Positions 1 through 7,774 of a stretch of 64,000 nucleotides of DNA are shown here, one piece after another. Within the stretch, counting starts at the first letter, position 1, and each line of letters starts with the position of its first letter. A program made the position numbers and the translations under genes. Origin of the DNA: an uncultured Granulosicoccaceae bacterium (GTDB lineage: Bacteria; Pseudomonadota; Gammaproteobacteria; Granulosicoccales; Granulosicoccaceae). Below the pieces are notes generated by a model, which saw only the letters and a list, made by a program, of their open reading frames with translations, was not told the origin of the DNA and searched no databases. The stretch spans positions 38,438-102,437 of the forward strand of contig CALIHW010000003.1 in assembly GCA_938020525.1 (NCBI GenBank), read 5' to 3'.

Positions 1-463
1 CAAGGTTATCTGTGATGGTATCAATCTGACGCCGCACCCCTTCGTACTTTTGCACAAACTGCACTGCAGGTGAGGCGCGTTTGAACAATCTTGCGAAGAA
101 CCCCTGCTTCTTATTCGGATCGAGACCGGCAACATCAAAACCTCGTAGCACAGTAACCATGTCGTTGAGCTCCTGACCTGCGGGACCGACATCTTTGTTG
201 CGCACACCTTCCAGCATGTTGTCACTGATAGTAGTCAACTGCTCCTGAGCACCACTACCATAAAAAAGAATGCTGTTCGAATCACCGAGATCAATGTCGT
301 TCATCAGTTCTGTGATACGGGCGCGATCAGTCTGATTGGCGCTCTCCATCGTCACCATTTCATATTTGAGATCCGGTGATAACATTGCATCGAGCTTGGC
401 AACATCTTCCTTTAAGGACTCATCTGTCATTGTGGTTATTGATCTGTTTTCAGAATCTGGCAT
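1..463 (-). CDS. telA: TelA-family toxic anion resistance protein (partial, C-terminus outside window)
   Basis: An open frame on minus starts at ATG 463-461, preceded by a good ribosome site (AGGGGAG), and runs off the left edge, so about 154 N-terminal residues are visible. The start reads MPDSENRSITTMTDES; further on come FYGSGAQEQL, the GPAGQELNDMV stretch and KKQGFFARLFKRA. This is the N-terminal pattern of the TelA/KlaA family (the name comes from plasmid tellurite resistance; the molecular role is poorly defined). It is a soluble helical protein. It lies directly downstream of xpaC on the same strand, the usual telA-xpaC pairing. Family assignment is by recognition; the missing C-terminus prevents a length check. 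Confidence 0.85.
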   Translation of the reverse strand, partial: MPDSENRSITTMTDESLKEDVAKLDAMLSPDLKYEMVTMESANQTDRARITELMNDIDLGDSNSILFYGSGAQEQLTTISDNMLEGVRNKDVGPAGQELNDMVTVLRGFDVAGLDPNKKQGFFARLFKRASPAVQFVQKYEGVRRQIDTITDNL

Positions 464-550
464 ATTCACTCCCCTGATTAATCTCGGGCTCGGTTACGGT
501 TAATGCTGCTATACAAGTCGCTTGTACATCTGCGGTGTTTGATAAAAAAA

Positions 551-1408
551 TCAAACACCCTCTTTTTCAAGTTGCATTTGTAAAACTTCAATCTGAACAT
601 CAAGCTCAGTCAGGTTATTTTCCAGCAACTTGCCCTTCTGTTCTTCAATCACAGTTTCTATGGTTTGCAGTACATTGCGAAAATTATCTTCAAGCTCGCC
701 GTTGTCACCGTACTTATGGGTATCAGCGTATCCCTCAGTGACTCGTTGAGCACCGTCCAGATAGGTTCTTAGAAACTTTCTTGCACGCCTTAGATCACGC
801 GGATCATCTTCGACGATATCAGTTATCTCACGCACGCCTTTAACGATATTCTTGAGCCGATCTTTCATTTCCACATTGTGGATACGATCTCTCGCCGCCT
901 CTATTGCCAGTATCTTTTGATCTGCCTCATCAAGTATCTCAATAACTTCTTCTGACGTTACTCCAACCGCTGGCATGTCAGGCGCATTACGAGAAGGGTC
1001 TGTTCCGTAGGTGAGAACTGCACCCACTCCCGCTGCAACCCCCAGTAGCAGGCTGCTGAAAAGTGTGATTTTTGCACCGAGTAACGCACCGACAAAGATC
1101 GCTATCCCTACAATCCCTGCACCAATCATTTTATAAGGCACTGTACTGCTGCGACGAACAATTTTGCGCCGTTTCGCTTCCTGCTCAATCGCGAGCCCAT
1201 TGCGCACCATGGTGGCGGCCAGCATACAAAGTGCAAAGCACACTGCAAAACCCAACGCGCTAGAGCTATTACCTCCAAGCATTCGCCACAGAGCCAGAAA
1301 CAGCATTGGCATCGGCAGCAGGTACAAAAGAAAACCCCTCGCTGTTGGCACTCTCACTGGATTGTCAGGGTCGTATTTTTTCGCCCCGCCTCGTTTCAGC
1401 TGACTCAC
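551..1408 (-). CDS. xpaC: XpaC-like membrane protein (5-bromo-4-chloroindolyl phosphate hydrolysis family)
   Basis: A 285-residue protein starting at GTG 1408-1406, which overlaps the TGA of the small upstream ORF (GTGA), so the two are probably translationally coupled. It opens with a basic segment (MSQLKRGGAKKYDPDNP), then four hydrophobic segments in two hairpins (about residues 25-70 and 93-137). The cytoplasmic C-terminal half is charged and helical, with EEVIEILDEADQKILAIEAA and a terminal LDVQIEVLQMQLEKEGV that looks coiled coil. The architecture fits the XpaC family, which commonly sits next to telA, as here. The family name reflects an early plate phenotype and not a proven enzyme; envelope or toxic-anion stress is the usual inference. 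Confidence 0.8.
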   Translation of the reverse strand: MSQLKRGGAKKYDPDNPVRVPTARGFLLYLLPMPMLFLALWRMLGGNSSSALGFAVCFALCMLAATMVRNGLAIEQEAKRRKIVRRSSTVPYKMIGAGIVGIAIFVGALLGAKITLFSSLLLGVAAGVGAVLTYGTDPSRNAPDMPAVGVTSEEVIEILDEADQKILAIEAARDRIHNVEMKDRLKNIVKGVREITDIVEDDPRDLRRARKFLRTYLDGAQRVTEGYADTHKYGDNGELEDNFRNVLQTIETVIEEQKGKLLENNLTELDVQIEVLQMQLEKEGV

Positions 1409-1551
1409 TTAATCACCTTCACGTTCGGTCCGTCACCGCCGGAACCCATTACCCTCTCAACCGAAGGGCCTAATAAGCCAACACAGGAAACACCGCCGAT
1501 CGAGCACACGAGCATCACTACACCGATCATTTTTTTCAATTTTTCAGGCAT
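1405..1551 (-). CDS. Small membrane protein upstream of xpaC, 48 aa
   Basis: ATG at 1551-1549, stop TGA at 1407-1405. The predicted peptide starts MPEKLKKMIGVVMLVCSI, has one hydrophobic segment (about residues 8-28) after a lysine-rich N-terminus, and ends in a Gly-rich tail (GSGGDGPNVKVIK). Its stop overlaps the GTG start of xpaC by four bases, the main argument that it is real. The ribosome site is weak (GGATC about 10 bases upstream). Two cysteines lie in or near the membrane segment, but no acceptable lipobox is present. I do not recognise a family. It could be a leader for xpaC translation or a small subunit working with XpaC/TelA. Confidence 0.55.
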   Translation of the reverse strand: MPEKLKKMIGVVMLVCSIGGVSCVGLLGPSVERVMGSGGDGPNVKVIK

Positions 1552-1660
1552 TCAAAAGATCCACTTCAAACCTGCATTTAGATGCGGTCAGACTCAATAT
1601 TTTCAAGTGATTTCAGGTAGATGTACGGTTAGGCTACCAACAATTACAAGCGGCATTTTA

Positions 1661-2335
1661 TCAGGTTTCAGAGGCCGCTTTTGGTCGCAATACATAGCTT
1701 GATTCAGAAACAGTTTTAAGACCCCGTTGCCTAAGGTTACCGAGCTGTTCCTCGCCACTTAAGGATTCCAGTAAATCAACCTCAAACCATTCTTCATAAT
1801 GGTCTCTGACTTCAGATTCCGGCACTGAAAAAGGCGGTCCCTTCATTTCTTCCTGATCGTAAGCTATTGTAATTAAGAATATTTCTGACCCACCCGGTAA
1901 AATCGATCGCAAGTGATCAGCGTAGGATTTTCGCATTAACGGCGGTAAGGCGATTAACGCTGCTCTGTCATAAATACGGCTTACTCGAGTCAGATGCTCA
2001 GATTGCAGCTTGAAAAAATCCCCGGCATACAGAGTCCAGCCAGGAGCTCGAAAAACAGTTAAATCGCCATCCCGCTCACAAACGGCATCTATTGACTGTT
2101 GTTTACAAAATTCTTCAAGCGCTGAAATGCTTAGATCGATTCCTATGACATGGTGGCCATACTCATGCAGCCACATCATGTCGTGGCTTCTGCCACACAG
2201 CGGTACAAACACAGTTTCACCTGATGCAGCACCGGCAGCAGTCCAGTGCTTCCTGAGAAAAGGATTGATGTCTTGTTGCTGCCATCCGGGCTGATCTGAT
2301 TTAGACCAGGCCTCGTGCCAAAAATCATGTTCCAT
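1661..2335 (-). CDS. tpm: Thiopurine S-methyltransferase family protein
   Basis: 224 residues, about the usual length for bacterial TPMT. It begins MEHDFWHEAWSKSDQPGWQQ, the typical N-terminus in which a Trp/Gly/Phe-rich helix covers the active site. The SAM site follows: VFVPLCGRSHDMMWL (about residues 42-56) and HVIGIDLSISALEEF (about 62-76). The later YDRAALIALPPLMRKSYA is also characteristic. It methylates sulfur, and in some bacteria selenium or tellurium, using S-adenosylmethionine in the cytoplasm. The natural substrate cannot be read from sequence. It is divergent from galE and lies 110 bases upstream of the small ORF-xpaC-telA genes on the same strand. Confidence 0.9.
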   Translation of the reverse strand: MEHDFWHEAWSKSDQPGWQQQDINPFLRKHWTAAGAASGETVFVPLCGRSHDMMWLHEYGHHVIGIDLSISALEEFCKQQSIDAVCERDGDLTVFRAPGWTLYAGDFFKLQSEHLTRVSRIYDRAALIALPPLMRKSYADHLRSILPGGSEIFLITIAYDQEEMKGPPFSVPESEVRDHYEEWFEVDLLESLSGEEQLGNLRQRGLKTVSESSYVLRPKAASET

Positions 2336-2546
2336 AAAGTAAGCCTCCCATCAGCCGATATCCGAGACGTTCAGTTGAAGCCAGGATGCGGACTGTCACC
2401 ACCTTCTCGCCGTTTGGGGCTATTTTAACAGATTGGCTGGTGTCACATTTTTTGAGGTATATTGAATGCGGATAACGTCTGCATTCAAAGTACTACATTC
2501 AGTGTGTGTTTCAGGCACACGGTAATCGAACATAAAGGCAAAGCAA

Positions 2547-3542
2547 ATGTCGAAATCAATTCTCGTCACAGGTGGTGCCGGCTACATAGGCAGCCACACA
2601 GTCAAACAACTCGGCCAACAAGGCGAGAAAATCGTAGTACTCGACGATCTCTCTACCGGCTTTGAAGACAGTGTTTTATTCGGTGAACTTGTGGTCGGTA
2701 AAACCGGTGATATGGAACTTGTCGATCGCATCATGACCGAGCATGGCATTGATACAGTGATGCACTTTGCTGCTCATACAATCGTACCAGAGTCAGTGGA
2801 AAATCCACTCAAGTACTACAACAACAATACTGCAAGCACACGCAACCTGCTTGAGTGTTGCCAGAACAACAAGGTTAGTAACTTTATTTTCTCATCTACT
2901 GCTGCCACCTACGGCGATGGTGATGGCAACCCATGCACTGAAGAATCCGCAACAGCACCAATCAATCCGTACGGCATGTCAAAACTGATGTCTGAGTATA
3001 TGATTGAAGATCTCGCCAAAGCCTGCGATATGAAGCATGTGATTTTGCGCTACTTCAATGTAGCCGGTTGTGATCCCGACGGTGAGATCGGTCAGTCAAC
3101 TGTCGGTGCGACTTTGCTGGTTAAGGTTGCGGCAGAAGTAGCTGTAGGCAAACGACCGGAAATATATGTATACGGCACAGACTATCCGACAGCAGATGGC
3201 ACTGGTGTACGTGATTATATCCATGTTGCAGATCTTGCCTCAGCACACATTCATGCACTGGACTATCTGCGAAAAGGTGGCGAGTCAACCCGTCTTAACT
3301 GTGGTTATGGTCACGGCTACAGTGTTCGCGATGTTCTGAACACAGTTCAGAAAGTAAACGGTGCAGACATTAAAATCGTAGAGCATCCACGTCGCGCAGG
3401 CGATCCGCCAGAACTGATTGCGAATGTAGATAAAATTCACCGAACTCTCGACTGGACACCGAAGTACGATGATCTGGAAAAGATTGTCGCAACCGCAATC
3501 AATTGGGAAAAACATCTTTTGAAAAAAAGCAAAGCTGCTTAA
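2547..3542 (+). CDS. galE: UDP-glucose 4-epimerase
   Basis: 331 residues, close to the family norm. The NAD-binding glycine loop VTGGAGYIGS is at residues 7-16. The catalytic region has SSTAATYG (116-123) with the active-site Ser/Thr, and YGMSK (142-146) with Tyr142 and Lys146 of the short-chain dehydrogenase triad. GVRDYIHVADLASAHIHALD is the conserved C-terminal segment. The enzyme interconverts UDP-glucose and UDP-galactose in the cytosol and supplies galactose for surface glycans. It is a single-gene unit followed by a strong intrinsic terminator. ATG 2547 gives an N-terminus immediately before the first beta strand, as expected; an AAAGGCAAAG stretch upstream serves as ribosome site. Confidence 0.95.
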   Translation: MSKSILVTGGAGYIGSHTVKQLGQQGEKIVVLDDLSTGFEDSVLFGELVVGKTGDMELVDRIMTEHGIDTVMHFAAHTIVPESVENPLKYYNNNTASTRNLLECCQNNKVSNFIFSSTAATYGDGDGNPCTEESATAPINPYGMSKLMSEYMIEDLAKACDMKHVILRYFNVAGCDPDGEIGQSTVGATLLVKVAAEVAVGKRPEIYVYGTDYPTADGTGVRDYIHVADLASAHIHALDYLRKGGESTRLNCGYGHGYSVRDVLNTVQKVNGADIKIVEHPRRAGDPPELIANVDKIHRTLDWTPKYDDLEKIVATAINWEKHLLKKSKAA

Positions 3543-3572
3543 TGATTAATTAACACACCGCTCTTAATTGGT

Positions 3573-3628
3573 AAAAAAACCGCGCCCAGAGGCTGTACTG
3601 CGTACAGAGACAGCCGCGGTATTTTTTT
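3573..3628 (+). terminator. Rho-independent terminator after galE
   Basis: Starting 31 bases after the galE stop, AAAAAAACCGCG pairs with CGCGGTATTTTTTT, and the interior holds a second hairpin, CTGTAC-TGC-GTACAG (3593-3607). The run of T residues follows the right arm on plus. The A-run on the left could also let it work for the opposite strand. Confidence 0.85.
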
Positions 3629-3634
3629 CTACAA

Positions 3635-3816
3635 CTAGCCCGGTTTATTCATGAAAATGACGGCATCCCGCTTGATCCTTGATTCCACAGCGAATTTTTT
3701 CTCTTGTAAATATCAGTAAGCCAAGTAAATGAAAACATGGAACGCGAGAAGGAAATGCCCTGTGAAACCAATGCGCTGCGCGCTATGCTCGCCATTTCAC
3801 GAATAAACCGGGCTAG
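3635..3816. mobile_element. Non-coding inverted-repeat element (MITE-like), flanked by CTAG
   Basis: CCCGGTTTATTCATGAAAATG at 3639-3659 is mirrored by CATTTCACGAATAAACCGGG at 3793-3812 (one substitution and one indel). The 174-base unit between is flanked on each side by CTAG (3635-3638 and 3813-3816), which would be a four-base target duplication. It holds no convincing ORF; the 65-residue minus frame running through it looks accidental. It lies between the galE terminator and the kinase stop codon. The parent transposon family is not identified; a full-length copy elsewhere in the genome would be expected. Confidence 0.7.
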
Positions 3817-3835
3817 AGCAACACAGTATTGAAAC

Positions 3836-5257
3836 TTACAGGGCAAGATCCAACATCAAATCTTCTGTGTGATTTCTTCGCTGTACAATACTGTTAGAAA
3901 TCATCTGATAGTGCGCTAGCTGATCTGCCTCCGGTAAAGCTCTAACATCCGCTGACTTTACTTTAAGCGCTACAATATCTGTCATTACTTCAACGTCGCT
4001 ATCACACCTGTTAGCGTGCAGGAAACCTATCTCACCAAAGCAATCACCAGGGCCTATAACAGCGCTTAGGTTGTTGTGCCCTGAAATACTGGCGACTCCT
4101 TCGATGATTACGTATAGATGATTGTCAATCGTACCTTTACCAAGCGCTGTCGTGCCGGCATTGAATCGAACGATCTCGCTAACCGATGCAAAGCATGCAA
4201 TCTTGCGCTCACTGAACTTTGAAAAGAATTTAAGTTGAGAAATTACCGGCACCCAGCCAGCCAGTTCAGGCTTCAGCATATCGGGTGGCGCCATCTTATC
4301 AAGCACGTCTCCAAGAGCTTCCGCCATTTCGGCACCACTCGAGTATCGCTTGCTCGGGTTCTTGGCAAGACTCCGAGCGACCACCTTCTCCAGTTCCGAA
4401 GGCAGATCTTTGCGAATAGAAGTCAACAACGGTGCAGGCTCATTAAGAATAGCTTTGAACAATTCTTTAACTTCTCGAGCCTTAAAGACTTGCTGGCCTG
4501 TGAGCATTTCGAATAAAACTGTACCAAGCGAATAAATATCGCTGCGTGGCCCAAGCTCCGAACCGCTCACCTGTTCCGGCGACACATAATTTGGCGTGCC
4601 AAGTGCTGGTCTGCCAGTACCGGCGGCCTCATCAGCAGTGGTGCTGATAGCAATTCCGAAGTCCAGCAGTTTTACCGATCCATTGTTAGCTATCATAATA
4701 TTTGCAGGCTTTATATCGCGATGAACGATGCCTTTGTTGTGCGAAAAATCGATCGCTTTGCAGACTTCCGCAATCACGCTGACCACTCTATGTGGAGACA
4801 GTTGATCTTTGCCACGTCCATACTGTTTCAGCGATACACCCTCCACATACTCCATAACGAGGTAGTTGAGTGGCCCATCGATTCCTGCATCATAAACAGT
4901 GACAATATTCGGGTGAGATAGCCGACCGGCAGACAAAGTCTCTGTGATAAATGCTTTCTGAGCACCGGGCATTTTTCCGCTCTGCTGGTCAAGCGTTCCG
5001 ACCTGGGAAATTTTTATCGCTACATCACGTGACAGGATTGCGTCGTAGGCACGGTACACCACACCGCAGGTGCCACTGCCAATTCGTTCCAGCAGTTGAT
5101 ACTTTCCAACCTTTGCCGGTACTTCGAAATCTACCGGTGCTGTTTGCTGGACAGGTGCTGCTTGTTGGGCGGAAACCAGGCCCGCGTCCAATCGATCGGA
5201 ATCCAATGCCTCCGGAGCGACTGAGTCAGGGTTTACTGAAAGTGTATTTTGCATCAT
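3836..5257 (-). CDS. Serine/threonine protein kinase with C-terminal cyclic-nucleotide-binding domain
   Basis: 473 residues. A Pro/Gln-rich linker (1-50) precedes a complete Hanks-type kinase: glycine loop GSGTCG (about 60-65), VAIK lysine (Lys82), HRDIKPAN (179-186), DFG (199-201), the activation-segment motif GTPNYVSPEQ (220-229), and DIYSLGTVLFEML. After about residue 325 comes a cAMP-receptor-like domain: FNAGTTALGKG, LYVIIEGVASI and the phosphate-binding-cassette-like IGPGDCFGEIGFL. No transmembrane segment is visible, so it is probably cytoplasmic. All catalytic residues are present. The fusion suggests kinase activity gated by a cyclic nucleotide or another small ligand. The start (ATG 5257 or 5254) follows AGAAGAA. 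No phosphatase or FHA partner is adjacent. Confidence 0.92.
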   Translation of the reverse strand: MMQNTLSVNPDSVAPEALDSDRLDAGLVSAQQAAPVQQTAPVDFEVPAKVGKYQLLERIGSGTCGVVYRAYDAILSRDVAIKISQVGTLDQQSGKMPGAQKAFITETLSAGRLSHPNIVTVYDAGIDGPLNYLVMEYVEGVSLKQYGRGKDQLSPHRVVSVIAEVCKAIDFSHNKGIVHRDIKPANIMIANNGSVKLLDFGIAISTTADEAAGTGRPALGTPNYVSPEQVSGSELGPRSDIYSLGTVLFEMLTGQQVFKAREVKELFKAILNEPAPLLTSIRKDLPSELEKVVARSLAKNPSKRYSSGAEMAEALGDVLDKMAPPDMLKPELAGWVPVISQLKFFSKFSERKIACFASVSEIVRFNAGTTALGKGTIDNHLYVIIEGVASISGHNNLSAVIGPGDCFGEIGFLHANRCDSDVEVMTDIVALKVKSADVRALPEADQLAHYQMISNSIVQRRNHTEDLMLDLAL

Positions 5258-5670
5258 CTATTTCTTCTTTTGTTCTGTATCGCAGATGTCATCGGAGGCC
5301 ATGCCAATCCGCTATCCGGACCCTGCTCCACTTTTATCCTTATAAGCATAGTCAAAAATTGGTTGTACACAGGTGCAAATAACTCTTTTGACATGCAAAA
5401 GCGCTTTTTGAGGCAAATTGACCCGCATTCATCACACAAAACCATCTTTCGGGTACTGCCAGCGCGGAGCCGATCAACTACAAATTCTGTGCCAATATTT
5501 TAGTCAGAAACATCTCAACGGAAGAAAGGGCTGAGGATAGAAAGGTCCGGAGGAGATGAACCTCTTAAAAGGCAGGCTGACGAGAAATACCAAAGAAAAT
5601 GTAGGGCGACCATCAAATTTAGTCGACACGGAAGCCGGCTCTACCGATTAACAGCGCAAATGACTTACAA
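5258..5670. other. Intergenic region between kinase start and the next minus-strand gene
   Basis: 413 bases. The right part must carry the termination signal of the membrane-protein gene and the left part the promoter of the kinase. I see no convincing ORF, tRNA, riboswitch or repeat. Short frames read through it lack family resemblance. Confidence 0.6.
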
Positions 5671-6234
5671 CTATTCGCTAACCCTGCTCGATATGTCCTG
5701 TCCATCTGATACAGGCTTTGCGGATGGCGAAATACTTTCAATCACGATCAGGGTCAACAGCACCAGCACAACTGCGAGACTAATTCCTGTAGCAAAACCA
5801 ACATTCACAGCATGCTTAAGAATGTACGCAATTACTGCCACTGACCATAAATCCAGCGCAATTATAAGATACACAGAAAGCTCATACTGAGCAGTATCGG
5901 TTGCTGCAAAAAAAGCAGGCAAAATGGGTAGTGCAATCGAGTAAATAACCGCGCCACTGCCACAGATGGCGGCGAATGTCTGTTGGAACCGATTGGGCAT
6001 CTTAAAAAACAACAACAACAAATAGACCAGTACAGCTGGCACAATAAGTTCCAGAACTACGCGAAAGATCGAGTAATACTCGGAGCTGACAATCGCAAAT
6101 TTCAACAAACCGACAAGTAGTGCAAACACAACCGAAATCAACAGTACGATTTCAGACGCCGGTAAATTTTGCGGTGGCGTTTTAAACGTCGCCACAGACA
6201 AGAACAATAAAAAAATATCTTTTAAATTGTGCAT
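5671..6234 (-). CDS. Hypothetical integral membrane protein
   Basis: 187 residues, mostly hydrophobic, with five likely transmembrane segments (about 25-48, 55-75, 90-112, 120-140, 145-168). It starts MHNLKDIFLLFLSVATFKTPP and ends in a short hydrophilic tail (SISPSAKPVSDGQDISS). The size and helix pattern recall Yip1-like or other small poly-helical membrane proteins, but no diagnostic motif is present and I leave the function open. It is on its own, divergent from rnt. The start follows a weak ribosome site; no better in-frame start is seen. Confidence 0.75.
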   Translation of the reverse strand: MHNLKDIFLLFLSVATFKTPPQNLPASEIVLLISVVFALLVGLLKFAIVSSEYYSIFRVVLELIVPAVLVYLLLLFFKMPNRFQQTFAAICGSGAVIYSIALPILPAFFAATDTAQYELSVYLIIALDLWSVAVIAYILKHAVNVGFATGISLAVVLVLLTLIVIESISPSAKPVSDGQDISSRVSE

Positions 6235-6366
6235 GTAATTTTCTGACCTGGTATCGACCAGAAAACAACTTTCCGGAAGTTCGCGACCGCATCATAAATC
6301 CGCCTGGTACACGGTAGCAACAATGTTACTATAAACAGACACCCTGCTCCGCGACCGAAGCGTTAT

Positions 6367-7014
6367 ATGAGTGAAGAAAAAATTGTCTACACAGCAGGTG
6401 GTGCTACCCCTCTGCACACACGCTTTCGGGGGTTCCTGCCAGTTGTAGTCGACGTCGAGACGGGTGGTTTTAATTGTCAGACCGACGCTTTGCTTGAAGT
6501 CGCGGCAAGCATTATTTCGCAGGATGAGAACGGCCTACTTATACCTGAGCCTGTCATCAGCACACACGTCATTCCATTTGACGGTGCGAATATGGATCCA
6601 AAATCAATGGAGGTCAATGGCATCGATCCGTATCATCCTTTGCGCGCAGCTCGCAAAGAACAGGACGCGCTGGGACACATATTTACACCCATCAGAAAGG
6701 CTGTAAAAGACGCTGGCTGTAATCGCGCCATTCTGGTTGGCCACAATGCATTTTTTGATTTGAGCTTCATCAACGCATGTGTGGAAAGAAACGGTATCAA
6801 ACGAAACCCGTTTCATCCATTCAGTAACTTCGACACCGTATCCCTGTGCGGAATGGCATATGGCCAGACCGTCCTGGCTCGTTCAGCTCAAGCAGCAAAT
6901 CTTGGCTGGAGCACCGCAGACGCCCACTCGGCGGTTTATGATACGCAAATGACCGCGCAACTATTTTGCGCTGTTATCAATCGCTGGGAAGAACTACACC
7001 ACCAGCCCAAATGA
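6367..7014 (+). CDS. rnt: Ribonuclease T
   Basis: 215 residues, matching E. coli RNase T in length. The DEDDh exonuclease motifs are complete: [11 protein letters not shown] gives Asp29 and Glu31, [12 protein letters not shown] gives Asp131, and [14 protein letters not shown] gives the catalytic His187 and Asp192. RNase T trims 3' ends of tRNA and other stable RNAs as a homodimer. It is usually near grxD in gammaproteobacteria, and grxD follows here on the opposite strand, converging. A stretch of 14-base repeats lies right after the stop codon. Confidence 0.95.
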   Translation: MSEEKIVYTAGGATPLHTRFRGFLPVVVDVETGGFNCQTDALLEVAASIISQDENGLLIPEPVISTHVIPFDGANMDPKSMEVNGIDPYHPLRAARKEQDALGHIFTPIRKAVKDAGCNRAILVGHNAFFDLSFINACVERNGIKRNPFHPFSNFDTVSLCGMAYGQTVLARSAQAANLGWSTADAHSAVYDTQMTAQLFCAVINRWEELHHQPK

Positions 7015-7025
7015 GCTAGCCCTCA

Positions 7026-7067
7026 CTCTACCATCTTGGCTCTACCACCCTGGCTCTACCGGCCTGG
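7026..7067. repeat. Three tandem 14-base repeats downstream of rnt
   Basis: Consecutive units CTCTACCATCTTGG, CTCTACCACCCTGG and CTCTACCGGCCTGG, followed by a partial TTCTAGCA. They start 12 bases after the rnt stop, between the convergent rnt and grxD genes. They are non-coding and look like local replication-slippage products. Confidence 0.8.
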
Positions 7068-7131
7068 TTCTAGCAGCTTAGTTCAGCCAGTACGGTAAAG
7101 ACTCAGCTGGATTTAAAGTACGACCTGCGAA

Positions 7132-7452
7132 TTACTGATTCGCAGATTCTTCAACCATACGGCTAAGTTCACCGCTCTCATTGAGTTCCATCACGATATC
7201 GCAACCACCAACCAACTCACCATTTACATAGAGCTGAGGGAAAGTCGGCCAGTCTGAAAACGCTGGCAGCGCTTCACGAATTTCAGAGTCCTGAATGACA
7301 TTGACATAGGCGAACTCGCGGCCGATGGTTTTCAATGCTTCCGATGTTCTGCTGGAAAACCCGCACATGGGCATTTGCGGTGTACCCTTCATGAACAATA
7401 CAACCGGATTCGATTCAATATGCTGCTTTATTCTGTCATTAACGTCGGACAC
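7132..7452 (-). CDS. grxD: Monothiol glutaredoxin (Grx4 family)
   Basis: 106 residues. The monothiol active site CGFS is at 30-33, preceded by VLFMKGTPQMPM. The glutathione-binding WPTFPQLYVNGELVGGCDI follows (WP[ST]xPQ[LV]Y motif plus GGCD). Proteins of this type form a [2Fe-2S]-bridged dimer with glutathione and BolA partners and pass clusters to recipient proteins; they are not general disulfide reductases. The start ATG 7452 has a purine-rich AGAGATAA upstream. Monocistronic by position. Confidence 0.95.
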   Translation of the reverse strand: MSDVNDRIKQHIESNPVVLFMKGTPQMPMCGFSSRTSEALKTIGREFAYVNVIQDSEIREALPAFSDWPTFPQLYVNGELVGGCDIVMELNESGELSRMVEESANQ

Positions 7453-7774
7453 GATTATCTCTCTGGGTTAGTCATTCCCGACGATTTCTCGCCAGTGGTG
7501 AATTGCACGCTTTTGAAAAATTGCTGTCCCATAAGCATGGGGTAAGTTATCACCAGATTCAAGATTAACAGGGTGTATTTTGGTCACTGTGTGATGAAAC
7601 CAGCCATGCTCCATGCTACACCCGGGAACGTAGCACCGGGAAAGCGCTTTAGCGCTACAGAATACAGCAGCGCCCTTGCCAACAATCGCAGCCAAATTTA
7701 CGCCTGGTTTGATTTATATCGGGTACTTCCATAATCTACATCTGTAATTTACTCCTCAACCTTCAGGAAAATTG
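7453..7774. other. Intergenic region between divergent grxD and argD
   Basis: 322 bases that should hold both promoters. The argD ribosome site AGGA is at 7765-7768. A GC-rich patch near 7615-7660 has small direct and inverted repeats (ACCCGGGA/ACCGGGA, AGCGCTTTAGCGCT). A 75-residue minus frame here is Cys/His-rich without family character and I do not call it. Confidence 0.55.

Noticed and set aside
3649..3846. 65-residue minus frame across the first inverted-repeat element
   Set aside because: It spans the element and its boundary with the kinase gene and has no protein-like character.
5258..5670. Small RNA in the gap upstream of the kinase
   Set aside because: No terminator hairpin, conserved core or promoter pair that would support an RNA gene.
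7468..7695. 75-residue frame between grxD and argD on minus
   Set aside because: Its composition (many His, Cys, Trp) and lack of ribosome site or family resemblance suggest chance. The region must also carry two promoters.
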